A stretch of DNA of 64,000 bases from Actinomyces sp. oral taxon 170 str. F0386 (GCF_000195595.1 NZ_GL882539.1:59124-123123); one strand, 5' to 3'. Positions 28,453 to 39,286 are shown, counted from the stretch's first letter. Notes: generated by a model not told the origin, from the letters alone. Made by a program: numbers and translations.

Positions 28453-28458
28453 ACGTTA
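28453..28458 (-). promoter_or_regulatory. -10 hexamer TAACGT of leaderless promoter for the araC-type gene
   Basis: TAACGT on the minus strand, 6 nt before the ATG at 28446. Confidence 0.5.
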
Positions 28459-28760
28459 CACAGCGGTGACCTCCGGGAGGAGGAGTGGCGCCCCAGCCAC
28501 CAGGGACGGCTGGAGGGAAGGCCCGCCCAGCGCGGCGCAGCCGGGCCACGGTCGGACACCCGGCTCACGCTCGCATCCGTCGTCTTGAGTCTGGCTATCA
28601 CATCTTGAGCGAGATAGGTTCCCACCCGCTCGTGGCGAGGGATCTGGAGTCTCCTATGTCGAGGGCTCCACCGGCCGATACGCCGAAATAGGTCGCCCCG
28701 TCAGAAAACCTGACTTGCTATGCTAGGACGACAACTGAAGCACGCCCAGAAAACAGATCG
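28459..28760. other. Intergenic stretch between divergent genes
   Basis: About 300 bp with no supported gene. A TATGCT hexamer at 28719-28724 is a plausible -10 for the plus-strand gene at 28761. Nothing else is seen. Confidence 0.4.
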
Positions 28761-29345
28761 ATGTCGACTCCCCAGAATCAACCCTCGTACCGGCCTCCCT
28801 ATCAGGCTGTGCCCCCGTACGGACAGCAGCGCCCCCGCCCGACTCACGTGGGGAAGCTGATCACGGCGATCATCCTGCTCGTCGCTGGCCCATTTCTGGG
28901 ACTGCTCATCGCGGGCATCGGTTCCGCCATCGTCGCCGCCACTACCGCCGCCAGCGGCGACGTCGTCACAAACGGACAGCAGGTCGCCCTGAGCAACAAC
29001 GACGAACGCACCCTGTACGTATCAGACGACGCCTTCGCCCGCACCTGCACCGTCACCGCCCCTGACGGCAAAGAGGTCCCCACCTCCCGCAGCACCGGGA
29101 CGCATATCTCCAACAACAACGGCGAGTTTGACTCCGCTCTGACATTCACAGCCGACAAGGCGGGAGACTACCGCGTCTCATGCGAGGGCCTGAGTGACAC
29201 CGATAGGATCTATGTGGGCCCCACATTCACGTTCAGCAGGTTCACGGGGCTCTTCGTCGCAGCTCTGGTGTCCGGCGCGATTTGCTGGATCATCGCTGCC
29301 TTCCTTCTCGTCCGGCGCCACCGGGCCCTGGCCGCGCAGAATTAA
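28761..29345 (+). CDS. Membrane protein with extracytoplasmic beta domain
   Basis: 194 residues. A Pro/Gln/Tyr-rich cytoplasmic N-tail (1-30) is followed by a helix (about 33-58). The middle (about 65-150) is predicted beta-rich and exported, with ALTFTADKAGDYRVSCEG typical of Ig-like or pre-peptidase beta folds and two cysteines. A second helix follows (about 160-183), then a basic tail. Not recognised. It ends 4 bp into the convergent paralogous membrane gene, in lower-GC DNA. Confidence 0.75.
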   Translation: MSTPQNQPSYRPPYQAVPPYGQQRPRPTHVGKLITAIILLVAGPFLGLLIAGIGSAIVAATTAASGDVVTNGQQVALSNNDERTLYVSDDAFARTCTVTAPDGKEVPTSRSTGTHISNNNGEFDSALTFTADKAGDYRVSCEGLSDTDRIYVGPTFTFSRFTGLFVAALVSGAICWIIAAFLLVRRHRALAAQN

Positions 29346-30604
29346 GCGGACTGATCTCGCCGCGGTATCATCAAACCGATGCTCTTTTCGAGTATCTCGC
29401 GTTCTTGTTGCATGCCCTCATCCTGCACGGCGATATACCGGCCGCTCTCTCGGGTGACTCCATGGGCGACACCCCAGAGCCAGATGGCTTCACAGCGGGT
29501 GACTAACTGCTCCTGCCTCCGGCGAAAGTTCCCCCACGTGACACCGGCACCGTCCAGTGCGATCTGCCTCCCGTTGGCGTACACGACAAAGATCCTGTCC
29601 CCGACGACGAACAGGCCGGAGCGGGACTCCGGCCAGGCGCAGGTCCTCCTCCCCGCACGAATTCCTCGGTCATCCACGACGACTCGCTGGAAGCATCCAT
29701 AGATCTTGTATAAGGGGTAGGCCATTAATACGGGAGCAAGGACAAGTAACAGCGCCGCGTAGAGCCGATCCGAGTCACTCACCGAGGCTGTTTCATAGAA
29801 TAGCTGCTGAACGCTAACGAGGATGAACAGTACCCCCATTCCGATAAGGAAGAGTCCACCGTTGCAGAGATGTTCTTTGATTCTGCGCCAGACCGGGGTG
29901 CAGAACATAAGACGACTCTTTCTCATCATCTTGTCGGCCCCATGATTCTGACGAGCCTTCACCAGCCGAGGATCCTCGTGAACCGACTCAGCGTCAGAGA
30001 CGATCCAGCCGTGTCTGCGAACATAATTCAACATGGCCCGGAGAGCAGCAGATCCCCTGTTGCTGGAATCATCCAGCGTCATGCCGAGAACACAACCTGG
30101 AAGCCTGATGAGATCGTCACGATCACCATTCACGAGTACGATCCGAGTTCGATCGATTCCTCCTTCGTATCCAGGCGCAGTCATATCAAGCGTCGAAAGC
30201 GTGAACCTTGAGAGCACTGACCTCCAAGGACGTCGCTCAGTGAACAGAAGACGCCGCATCTCAACACCGGACTCGCTCAGAACAGATCTACGTCGCGTAA
30301 CATTTATCCCCCAGATCGTCGGAATGCTGAGCATCATAAGAACATACATGTCATCGGAGCGATAGAAGCCGCTCATCAGCGAGCCCAGCAATTGCGCCCC
30401 CGTTGACGCCATCCAGGCGACTCCCACGACGGCCGCCGCCATCGCGACGTACCGAACGAGCACTGAGCGCCTCAGTATCAGGCGTCCATCTGAGGTCTCA
30501 GTCGTCCACCCCCGCAGCGACTTGTTCCTGACTGGGCGCCTGCTTCCGGAACCTCCAGAGGTGTTCCCGGCGCCACCAGAACGGCTCGTAAAAGATATCA
30601 TCAC
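29342..30604 (-). CDS. Four-helix membrane protein with PH-like domains, paralogue 1
   Basis: 420 residues, not a family I can name. Two helices (about 50-72 and 82-98) are followed by a PH-like stretch (SGVEMRRLLFTERRPW to DDLIRLPGC). Two more helices (about 235-255 and 270-290) precede a second PH-like stretch (GIRAGRRTCAWPESRSGLFVVG), so the plan is two helix-pair plus PH-like modules. The C-terminus has EAIWLWGVAHGV. Clear paralogue of the upstream gene at 30631-31887 (shared RLILRRS, LVNG.DDLIRLPG, PWPESRS or AWPESRS, IWLWGV.HGV). Starts at GTG 30604 with GGGAGAGGG upstream. GC is visibly lower than in the neighbours. Confidence 0.78.
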   Translation of the reverse strand: MMISFTSRSGGAGNTSGGSGSRRPVRNKSLRGWTTETSDGRLILRRSVLVRYVAMAAAVVGVAWMASTGAQLLGSLMSGFYRSDDMYVLMMLSIPTIWGINVTRRRSVLSESGVEMRRLLFTERRPWRSVLSRFTLSTLDMTAPGYEGGIDRTRIVLVNGDRDDLIRLPGCVLGMTLDDSSNRGSAALRAMLNYVRRHGWIVSDAESVHEDPRLVKARQNHGADKMMRKSRLMFCTPVWRRIKEHLCNGGLFLIGMGVLFILVSVQQLFYETASVSDSDRLYAALLLVLAPVLMAYPLYKIYGCFQRVVVDDRGIRAGRRTCAWPESRSGLFVVGDRIFVVYANGRQIALDGAGVTWGNFRRRQEQLVTRCEAIWLWGVAHGVTRESGRYIAVQDEGMQQEREILEKSIGLMIPRRDQSA

Positions 30605-30630
30605 ACGTCACCCTCTCCCAGGAAATGCAA

Positions 30631-31887
30631 TCAACCATTGAATGCAGCCGATGATTTCAATCCTGCACGTATCTCAAACACTTCTCTGTCTCGTTGCATG
30701 TTTTCGTCCCGAAGACGGATATATCGGTCATGCTCTTCTGCGACACCATGAGTCACTCCCCAGAGCCATATGGATTCACACTGAGCTATCGCCCTCTCCT
30801 GCCGTTTTTTAAAACCACCGGCCCCCAGCCCCGTCGCAGGCAGGGGAACGGGCGAACCATCGCGCCCCGCTAAGAAGACTCGATCACCTGCGACATACAA
30901 GTCAGAGCGGGACTCCGGCCACGGAATAACCCGCCCCTTGACTTGAATCCCCGCCCGACGGACCAACGTCCTCCGAAAGCAGGATACTATTCCCACCAAT
31001 AGAATCACCGCGGGAATAGCACCAAGGATGAGTAGAGTCACTCCGAGCATTACAAGCCAAACATCGCGAGCGTCATCCCTGAGCACGTCCTGCGCTCCCG
31101 CGAGGGGGAGTGCAGCCATGAAGAACATGATCACGCCCCAACTACACATCATTTCCTTCAGCTTCCGCACAGCGGGAGCACAGTAGGTCAACTCCTTTCG
31201 ATTCGCGATCGCCGTCCTATCTATCTCTCCGCGAGCCCGTACCATCTCAGGATCCGCCTGAAGATTACCGAGATCGGAGACCACCCAGCCCCTCTCCTCG
31301 GCGAATGACCAAATCCGCTCAATCATGTATTCGCCTTCCACGCAGGATACGCTTCCCGGTAGTCTGATAAGGTCGTCCAGCGCCCCATTGACCAACATCA
31401 ATCGATTTCGGTAGATGAACGGTCCATACGGAGAGTGCGTACCAATTTCGATAGCGGAGAAGGTTATTTTCGATCGAGTTACGGGCCAGGGACGCAACTC
31501 CGCGAAGAACAGCCCCTGCATCTCAATACCCGATTCACTAAAAACAGTTCGGCGCCGCAATGTGTTCACCGCCCACGCGAGCGCCCCTACAGTAAGGCAG
31601 AGAAGAAGGTGAGTATCTTCCGGCGAAAGAGAATCACTCAGGCACATATTAAGAAGGAACAGCCACGCAATAGAGATGATTATCACTGCCGCTGCAGCCA
31701 GTCTCACTAACAGCGACCTACGCAGGATCAGCCTGCAGTCGCCCTCATGAATACACTTGAGAGCAGCCCAACCTCTAAAGGGGTTCTTGAGGCGCACAAA
31801 GGAACCGTCTGGGGTATAGCGACCAATACCACCTTCGCCTAGAATGCCGCGGACATTACTTACGTAGAAGTTTTCTCGACGTTCCAC
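30631..31887 (-). CDS. Four-helix membrane protein with PH-like domains, paralogue 2
   Basis: 418 residues with the same layout as the downstream paralogue: helix pair (about 60-108), PH-like region (GIEMQGLFFAELRPW to DDLIRLPGS), helix pair (about 230-285), second PH-like region (GIQVKGRVIPWPESRSDLY), and the C-terminal block ESIWLWGVTHGV. I chose GTG 31887 because GGAGG lies 8 nt upstream; the frame is open to an ATG at 31965. The two genes are 26 bp apart and probably co-transcribed. Bacterial PH domains in membrane proteins usually act in envelope stress or lipid sensing, but no function is assigned. Lower GC suggests transfer. Confidence 0.77.
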   Translation of the reverse strand: MERRENFYVSNVRGILGEGGIGRYTPDGSFVRLKNPFRGWAALKCIHEGDCRLILRRSLLVRLAAAAVIIISIAWLFLLNMCLSDSLSPEDTHLLLCLTVGALAWAVNTLRRRTVFSESGIEMQGLFFAELRPWPVTRSKITFSAIEIGTHSPYGPFIYRNRLMLVNGALDDLIRLPGSVSCVEGEYMIERIWSFAEERGWVVSDLGNLQADPEMVRARGEIDRTAIANRKELTYCAPAVRKLKEMMCSWGVIMFFMAALPLAGAQDVLRDDARDVWLVMLGVTLLILGAIPAVILLVGIVSCFRRTLVRRAGIQVKGRVIPWPESRSDLYVAGDRVFLAGRDGSPVPLPATGLGAGGFKKRQERAIAQCESIWLWGVTHGVAEEHDRYIRLRDENMQRDREVFEIRAGLKSSAAFNG

Positions 31888-32035
31888 TCTCACCACCTCC
31901 GCATGGCGCACCGCGGTTCGATGCAGCACCATAGATGCCCCACCCGTCCGCCGTATTACTTCCACTATATTCCTTTACGTCACAGGAATCTGCCCGTCAC
32001 GATGGGCACCACTCACCACCTCGGTGCGACAGAGA

Positions 32036-32075
32036 GACGGGGGTTCCCACCGGCGAACCGGTGGGAACCCCCGTC
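32036..32075 (-). terminator. Terminator hairpin of pckG
   Basis: Perfect 18-bp inverted repeat (32036-32053 and 32058-32075) with a CGAA tetraloop, 33 bp after the pckG stop. Confidence 0.78.
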
Positions 32076-32108
32076 AGAGTCCTTCGCGGGGAAGGACCTC
32101 AGCCGCGG

Positions 32109-33956
<1,848 letters not shown>

Positions 33957-34189
33957 GCGAGTCCCTTCCTTGGGTATGTGTTGATCCGGTGAGCGCGCCG
34001 TTGCCGACTCGCTCGGTCGAGGGCAATACTCCCCCACCAGGCGCCTGAGGTCACATCGCCGAAGGTCCCAACTGGGTCGCTCTTCCTGGTCACACCAGCA
34101 TGCGATCGGCCACATTCAGGAGGATGACGGCTTTTACACCCTTTGAAACGGCGTCGTTCCGCCCTCAGTGAAGGTCCAGTGCGAGCGTG

Positions 34190-34195
34190 TAGCGT
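34190..34195 (+). promoter_or_regulatory. -10 hexamer TAGCGT of leaderless promoter for LppM-like gene 1
   Basis: TAGCGT, 7 nt before the ATG at 34203. Confidence 0.5.
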
Positions 34196-34202
34196 GCCCG
34201 GC

Positions 34203-35030
34203 ATGTCCGTCGCGCCGTCTTCCGCGTCCCTTCCCACGCGCTCCTCCGTGTGTCCTCGGCCCCGTCCGCTGATGCGCCCGGTTCTGGTGGCCGCCTCCTG
34301 CCTGACGCTGAGCGCCTGCACCGCCCACATGGATATGACCATCAGCTCCCAGGGCAGCTACGACGTCGCCATGGAGATGCGGGACACGACCGGAACCGTC
34401 TTCCCCAAGGACAAGACCCCCGACTGCTCGGCCTACTCCGACCCGACCGCTCTGGGCGTGCCCGCCGGCACCACGGTCAAGGCCGAGCCGATCACCGGCG
34501 ACGACGGCCTCGGCTGCTCGGTGAGCATCAAGGGGGTCAAGGTCCCCCAGGCCTCGGCGGCCGAGCCGAACACCATCGTCGTACGCGACGGCGACGTCTA
34601 CAAGGTGACGATCCAGCCGCTCTCACCCGATCCGTCGCAGGACTCCGGCGGGGCCGACGGCGCAGCAGGTGCGGCCCCGCAGGCCTCTGCCCCACCGTCG
34701 GGCGGCCAGGACGGGCCTCAGCCGGAGAGCACCTCCTTCAAGGGCGTGGTCGACACCAAGGTCGCAGTCACCTTTCCCGGCGCGGTGACGCAGTCCGGCG
34801 GGGGGAAGGTCTCAGGCACCACGGTCACTTGGGACGATCCCGACACCGTGGCCAAGGGCGTCAGCGCCTCGGGCTATGCCCAGGACTCCCGGGGCATGTC
34901 CTGGTGGAGCCGCTCCCGCATCTGGCTGATCGCCGGCCTGGCAGCGCTCGGCGGAGTCCTGACGGTGGCCGTCCTGCGACGGCGCGCAAGAGGGCCCTCC
35001 ACATCGAAAGGACACGCGAGCGAGGAGTAG
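34203..35030 (+). CDS. LppM-domain lipoprotein, array member 1
   Basis: 275 residues. Lipoprotein signal with lipobox LSAC (lipid Cys about 39). An LppM/DUF3153-like domain follows (about 43-235): MDMTISSQGSYDVAMEM, a cysteine pair (about C75 and C105) and the signature VAVTFPGAVTQSGGGKV. A Pro/Ser/Ala-rich insert lies near 150-180. One C-terminal helix (about 240-260) and a basic tail follow. LppM of M. tuberculosis is a surface lipoprotein implicated in phagosome manipulation and binding of phosphoinositol mannosides; the role here is open. Start 34203 follows TAGCGT by 7 nt; ATG 34272 (shorter signal) is the alternative. Confidence 0.83.
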   Translation: MSVAPSSASLPTRSSVCPRPRPLMRPVLVAASCLTLSACTAHMDMTISSQGSYDVAMEMRDTTGTVFPKDKTPDCSAYSDPTALGVPAGTTVKAEPITGDDGLGCSVSIKGVKVPQASAAEPNTIVVRDGDVYKVTIQPLSPDPSQDSGGADGAAGAAPQASAPPSGGQDGPQPESTSFKGVVDTKVAVTFPGAVTQSGGGKVSGTTVTWDDPDTVAKGVSASGYAQDSRGMSWWSRSRIWLIAGLAALGGVLTVAVLRRRARGPSTSKGHASEE

Positions 35031-35176
35031 GAATAGAGGGACGGCCACCGGCCGACCATCAGGGCGGCACTGCGCGATCATCCGCATCCGGCCTCACCAT
35101 TCCGCGCACGGACGCAGGCAGGCTGACGGAACCGGGTCAATCCGACAGACATTCACAAGCAGCAACGACACCGACT

Positions 35177-35182
35177 TAGACT
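35177..35182 (+). promoter_or_regulatory. -10 hexamer TAGACT of leaderless promoter for LppM-like gene 2
   Basis: TAGACT, 6 nt before the ATG at 35189. Confidence 0.6.
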
Positions 35183-35188
35183 CGACGC

Positions 35189-36277
35189 ATGAATGAAGCC
35201 TCCCGCAACGTCCCACGGCCTGTGGTCGCGGCGGTACTGGCCGCCCTCACGCTGATCCTGGCCGGCTGCGGAGTCCGCTACGACTTCGTCATCCACGACA
35301 ACGAGACCGCCGACATGACCTACATCATGTGGGACTCATCCAACCTGCGGCTCATCAGCAAGGAGAACTGCACCGAGAAGGAGCTGGGGAAGTCGACCCC
35401 GCTCCCCGAGGGCGTCGAGGCGAACTACACCTACACGTCCCACAACGGCAATCCGGCATGCCAGGTCACCGCCAAGGCGGTCCCGCTCAACAAGCTTCAG
35501 ACCGACACGTGGACGATCAAGCACAAGGACGGGCAGTACATCTTCGACCTGTCCCCCGGTTCACTGAACAAGCTCAGCGCGAAGAACCCCCAGCTCTCCT
35601 CGCAGAACGTCGGAGGCAACACCAAGGTCTCAGTGTCCGTCACCTTCCCCGGCGAGGTGACCAAGTCCAACGGTAGAAGCAACGGCAACAAGGTCACCTG
35701 GGACGATGCCCTGGAGAGCTCCGACGGCCTTCACGCCGAAGGGGAGGACGGGAAGTTCCACCTGCAGTGGTGGATGGTGGCCATCGCCAGCGGCATCGTC
35801 CTCCTCATCGTCGCCGGCGTCGTGCTCTACCTTCTGAGAGTCCAGCGCGCCCAGCGGATGAGTCCAGTGTCCCCATACGGCGAGGTTCCTCAGGATCCCG
35901 GGATGGCCGGCACGCACCCATCGGACGTCTACATCAGCGGCCCGTACCAGTCGCCCCTTCCCGGCGCCCAGCAGCCGACGCCGGGGCCGACCCAGACCTA
36001 TCCCGTCGCCAATCTCCAGGACGGCTACTCCCCGTATGTCGATCCGGGTGCGGGTGCCGGCGCCTTCCCACCCCAGGACGCCGGGTACGCGGGACAGTCA
36101 GCCGGCCCCGGCATCTACGGAGCCCAGGACGGCAACGGGACCTACGCCCCCGGCCCCGGGTACACGCAGATGCCCTACCAGCAGGGGCACAGTCAGGCCG
36201 ACTTCCAGCCGCCGCAGGAGCGCACCGGCGGCGGAGGTCAGAACGGGCAGTACTACCCGCCGTATCAGGGTGGGTAG
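35189..36277 (+). CDS. LppM-domain lipoprotein, array member 2
   Basis: 362 residues. Signal peptide with lipobox LAGC (Cys 27), then the LppM-like domain (about 30-180) with the cysteine pair C61/C91 and the signature VSVTFPGEVTKSNG. A single membrane helix (about 193-213) is followed by a 140-residue Pro/Gly/Tyr/Gln-rich tail (repeats such as GYSPYVDPG, PGPGYTQMPYQQG) that should be cytoplasmic. With a lipid anchor and a helix, the domain would be tethered at both ends. Own leaderless promoter (TAGACT, 6 nt). Second of five tandem paralogues. Confidence 0.85.
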   Translation: MNEASRNVPRPVVAAVLAALTLILAGCGVRYDFVIHDNETADMTYIMWDSSNLRLISKENCTEKELGKSTPLPEGVEANYTYTSHNGNPACQVTAKAVPLNKLQTDTWTIKHKDGQYIFDLSPGSLNKLSAKNPQLSSQNVGGNTKVSVSVTFPGEVTKSNGRSNGNKVTWDDALESSDGLHAEGEDGKFHLQWWMVAIASGIVLLIVAGVVLYLLRVQRAQRMSPVSPYGEVPQDPGMAGTHPSDVYISGPYQSPLPGAQQPTPGPTQTYPVANLQDGYSPYVDPGAGAGAFPPQDAGYAGQSAGPGIYGAQDGNGTYAPGPGYTQMPYQQGHSQADFQPPQERTGGGGQNGQYYPPYQGG

Positions 36278-36288
36278 TACTGCCGTTC

Positions 36289-36318
36289 GAACAGCCGCCG
36301 GGGAACCGAGGCAACGAC
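36289..36318 (+). other. Short spacer upstream of LppM-like gene 3
   Basis: No terminator is seen between members 2 and 3; read-through from member 2 is possible in addition to the local promoter. Confidence 0.3.
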
Positions 36319-36324
36319 TAGGGT
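36319..36324 (+). promoter_or_regulatory. -10 hexamer TAGGGT of leaderless promoter for LppM-like gene 3
   Basis: TAGGGT, 6 nt before the ATG at 36331. Confidence 0.6.
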
Positions 36325-36330
36325 GACGCC

Positions 36331-37284
36331 ATGAGCCGCGCCGTTGCTATCAGGAGAGTCCACGCCGTACTGGCTGCGTTGGCCGTTCTCGCCTTCATCG
36401 CCGCTATGGCCGTGGCCTCCCCTCCTGGTCACGCGGTGCCGCTCGCTGGAGAGGACAATGAGCTCAACGTCACCATCGACATGAAAGTCACCGTCAAGAG
36501 CGATGACACCTTTGAGGCGTCCTTCGTTATCACCGATCAGACGAACTACAGCCTGGCTCCTCCCATCACCAAGGACAGCTGCACGCTGAACTACTTCCTC
36601 GTGGAACCGAACATCTTCGCCAGCGCTGAGACGAAATTCGATGACGGGAAGGACAAACGAGTCTGCACCATCACGAGGAAGGGGAAGATCTCTGAGACCA
36701 ACGGCACGATCAGGCACGAGAACGACGAGTACGCCATCGACACCAGCAGCATGGACGGACGCAAGACGCCGTCCCCGAAGTTGCAGCTGTTCTATGCCGC
36801 CACGTTCCCCGGAGAGGTGACCCAGAGCCAAGGCGGAAAGGTCGAGGGGGACGAGAAGAGCACCGTCTCCTTCACGGACTTCAAGGGCCGGGTCGTCAAG
36901 GGCAAGGACCGTCCCGCCTCGGAGACGACGACCAGCAAGGTGCTGCCGTGGATCATCGGAGGCGTCGGCTCGCTCGTGGTCATCGGGCTCATCGCGATGG
37001 CGGTCGTTGTGCGACGTCGTCAGCGAAGCGGGCAGGGCGCTCCGGGTGCCGCCGTGCAGGCCGTCCCCGTCCCGGGTCCTGAACCGCAGTCATCCCACCT
37101 CGGTCAGCCGGTTCCTCAGCAGTACCCCGGGCAACCGGTTGCACCTCAACCGAACCAGCAGCACTCGGGACAGCCGTCACCGCTCTACTCCCCCTCCAGC
37201 ACCGCCAACGGCTCCTACCCGCCCTCCCCCACGCAGGCGCCCCAGCAGCACGGCACCTGGCCGCCGCCGCAGCAGTTCCAGTAA
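36331..37284 (+). CDS. LppM-like exported membrane protein, array member 3
   Basis: 317 residues. Has an ordinary Sec signal (about 1-36, ending PGHA) in place of a lipobox. The LppM-like domain (about 40-195) keeps the cysteine pair C84/C112 and the signature YAATFPGEVTQSQGGKVEG. Helix at about 207-228, basic stop-transfer RRRQR, then a Pro/Gln-rich cytoplasmic tail with QPVPQQYPGQPVAPQP. Probably a type I membrane protein. Own TAGGGT-N6-ATG start. The gap to the previous gene is 53 bp. Confidence 0.83.
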   Translation: MSRAVAIRRVHAVLAALAVLAFIAAMAVASPPGHAVPLAGEDNELNVTIDMKVTVKSDDTFEASFVITDQTNYSLAPPITKDSCTLNYFLVEPNIFASAETKFDDGKDKRVCTITRKGKISETNGTIRHENDEYAIDTSSMDGRKTPSPKLQLFYAATFPGEVTQSQGGKVEGDEKSTVSFTDFKGRVVKGKDRPASETTTSKVLPWIIGGVGSLVVIGLIAMAVVVRRRQRSGQGAPGAAVQAVPVPGPEPQSSHLGQPVPQQYPGQPVAPQPNQQHSGQPSPLYSPSSTANGSYPPSPTQAPQQHGTWPPPQQFQ

Positions 37285-37343
37285 CAGGCCCGCCGGGGAA
37301 CGGTCCCCATGAAGGTCCAGTTACACCCCAGCATCGGAACCGT

Positions 37344-37349
37344 TACTGT
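37344..37349 (+). promoter_or_regulatory. -10 hexamer TACTGT of leaderless promoter for LppM-like gene 4
   Basis: TACTGT, 6 nt before the ATG at 37356. Confidence 0.55.
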
Positions 37350-37355
37350 GGGGCC

Positions 37356-38201
37356 ATGACACCTGCAACCGCTCGCCGGATCCCCGCGCCCTTCTCCGTG
37401 CTGACAGCTCTTGCCGCACTCGCCCTGTCCGCTCCTCTCGCCCTGGTCGGCGCTCCCGGGCACGCCGCACCGCTGGCTGATGACTCCGACACCCAGTTCA
37501 AGATCACTGCCGACATCGTCATCAACAAGGACGACACCTACTCGGCGAAGATGGTCATCGTTGACAACACGGATATCGGCTTCATGTCTGAGGACAACTG
37601 CTCCGACGATATGTTCGCGGGTCAGGACCTCGGTAAGAACGCCAAGGCCACCTTCAAGGACAACGGCGACTCCCGCACCTGCACCATTGAAGGCTCACAG
37701 AGCATCAAGGACAGCAAGGGCCAGGTGAAGCACGAGGGAAATGAGTACATTGTCAAGACTGGAAGCGAAAGCACCTCCGCCGCGATGAGCGAGGTGGACG
37801 TCACCCAGACCATTACCTTCCCCGGCAAGGTCACTGAGGCCGACGGCGGCAAGGTGGAGGGCAACAAGGTCACCTTCACCGACATCGACGCCCACACTGT
37901 GAAGGGCGGGGACGGCTCCATCCCCATGTGGGTCTGGATCGTCATCGGCGTGGTCGCTCTGGCAGTGATCGGTGGAGGCGCCGCCTTCTTCATCATCCGC
38001 AGCAAGAAGAACCAGCCGCAGCCTGCCTACGGCGCTCCCGTTCAGGGCTACGACCCGAACCAGGCCTTCCCGGCCCAGCCGGGCCAGCAGGCTTATGGCG
38101 CTCCTCAGGCACAGCCCGGTCTTCCTCCTCAGGGTCAGCAGCCCACTCAGCCCCCTTACGGCGGTGGCCAGCCCGGCCAGCCCGGACCGAGCGCCTACTG
38201 A
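37356..38201 (+). CDS. LppM-like exported membrane protein, array member 4
   Basis: 281 residues. Sec signal ending PGHAAP (about 1-38), LppM-like domain (about 42-180) with cysteines C82/C109 and QTITFPGKVTEADGGKVEG, helix (about 192-213), basic RSKKN, and a Pro/Gln/Gly-rich tail. It is closest to member 3 (shared PGHA signal end, GGKVEG and VTFTD or VSFTD). Own TACTGT-N6-ATG start, and a 12-bp hairpin terminator after its stop. Confidence 0.83.
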   Translation: MTPATARRIPAPFSVLTALAALALSAPLALVGAPGHAAPLADDSDTQFKITADIVINKDDTYSAKMVIVDNTDIGFMSEDNCSDDMFAGQDLGKNAKATFKDNGDSRTCTIEGSQSIKDSKGQVKHEGNEYIVKTGSESTSAAMSEVDVTQTITFPGKVTEADGGKVEGNKVTFTDIDAHTVKGGDGSIPMWVWIVIGVVALAVIGGGAAFFIIRSKKNQPQPAYGAPVQGYDPNQAFPAQPGQQAYGAPQAQPGLPPQGQQPTQPPYGGGQPGQPGPSAY

Positions 38202-38229
38202 TTCGTCATCTTCCTCCTCTTCAGACGAT

Positions 38230-38260
38230 GTGGCCCCGGATTCGCAGGATCCGGGGCCAC
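38230..38260 (+). terminator. Terminator hairpin of LppM-like gene 4
   Basis: Perfect 12-bp inverted repeat (38230-38241 and 38249-38260) with a 7-nt loop, between array members 4 and 5. Confidence 0.6.
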
Positions 38261-38278
38261 GGCGTAACAAGGCAGCAT

Positions 38279-39265
38279 ATGCACTACCTCTCCTCCAGGA
38301 ACAGACGAGCAGTCGGCCTGACCGGCATCCTCAGTCTCACGATCTCCCTGCTCCCGACAGTGGCGTCACCCGCGAGCGCCGCCACTGACGGATCCGGCAC
38401 GGAGGATGTCAGTATCGAGATCGTCATCAAGTCGGACGATGAAGTGACCATGACCTTCCTGGCCACGACGCCGTCCGACGACGAGCAGTCCCTCAAGGAC
38501 TTCTGCGTCGATGAGAACTTCTCAGACGACTCAGTGAAACCCGAGGTCACGTTCTCGTCCGATCACGGAACTCCAACCTGCAAGGCAGTAGTCACCACAC
38601 CGGTGTCAGGTAACGAGTACGTGAGTCATGACGGAGACGAGTACGTCGTCGACACCCATGTGGACTCCGCGTCCGAGGAGGACAAGAACAGCTCACTGAA
38701 GCTGTCGGTCGTCTTCCCCGGGAAGGTCACGGATTCCGGAGGAGGGAGAATCGAGGGGGACAAGCAGAACAAGGTCTCGTTCACTGATTTTTATGACAAC
38801 AAGACCCGGGGCAAGGACAGCGCTGAAGTCACCTCCGAGTCTCAGTCCGACTCCCGATCAGACACAAGAACCGGATTCCTGATCGCTGTCGTTCTGATCG
38901 TTTTCATCACCGTCGTCGGCGGGATGATCGCCTTCTTCAGCAACTCCAACAAGAAACGTCGGGAGCAAAGGTACCTGGCTGCGTTGAAGCAGCAGTCTCT
39001 CAATGCAGCGGCGGCCGCACCGCCATACCAGGCCTTCCCCTACACCTCACCGGGCTCAGGCGCGCCGGGTGCTGCGACGCATCCGCAGGCCTACTACCCA
39101 CCAGGTCCTCAACAGGGCAGCTACCCTCCGCCGCAGGCACCACCGGTCAACCAGGCCGGATACTGGGGTGGCCCCGCCCCGTACCAGCAGCCACCTGGCG
39201 CCGTTCCACCTGGCGCCGGCGGCCCCTATCCTCCTCCGGGCCAGGGTGGCTACGGCGGCTACTGA
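38279..39265 (+). CDS. LppM-like exported membrane protein, array member 5
   Basis: 328 residues. Sec signal (about 1-34, ending ASAA), LppM-like domain (about 40-190) with cysteines C76/C101 and LSVVFPGKVTDSGGGRIEG. A Ser-rich spacer (SESQSDSRSDTR) leads to a helix (about 203-223), basic NKKRREQR, and a Pro/Gly/Tyr tail ending GQGGYGGY. Start ATG 38279 has AAGG upstream; the frame is open further 5' but overlaps member 4. Last of the array. Confidence 0.83.
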   Translation: MHYLSSRNRRAVGLTGILSLTISLLPTVASPASAATDGSGTEDVSIEIVIKSDDEVTMTFLATTPSDDEQSLKDFCVDENFSDDSVKPEVTFSSDHGTPTCKAVVTTPVSGNEYVSHDGDEYVVDTHVDSASEEDKNSSLKLSVVFPGKVTDSGGGRIEGDKQNKVSFTDFYDNKTRGKDSAEVTSESQSDSRSDTRTGFLIAVVLIVFITVVGGMIAFFSNSNKKRREQRYLAALKQQSLNAAAAAPPYQAFPYTSPGSGAPGAATHPQAYYPPGPQQGSYPPPQAPPVNQAGYWGGPAPYQQPPGAVPPGAGGPYPPPGQGGYGGY

Positions 39266-39286
39266 CACCAACGCCCCGCAAAGGGC

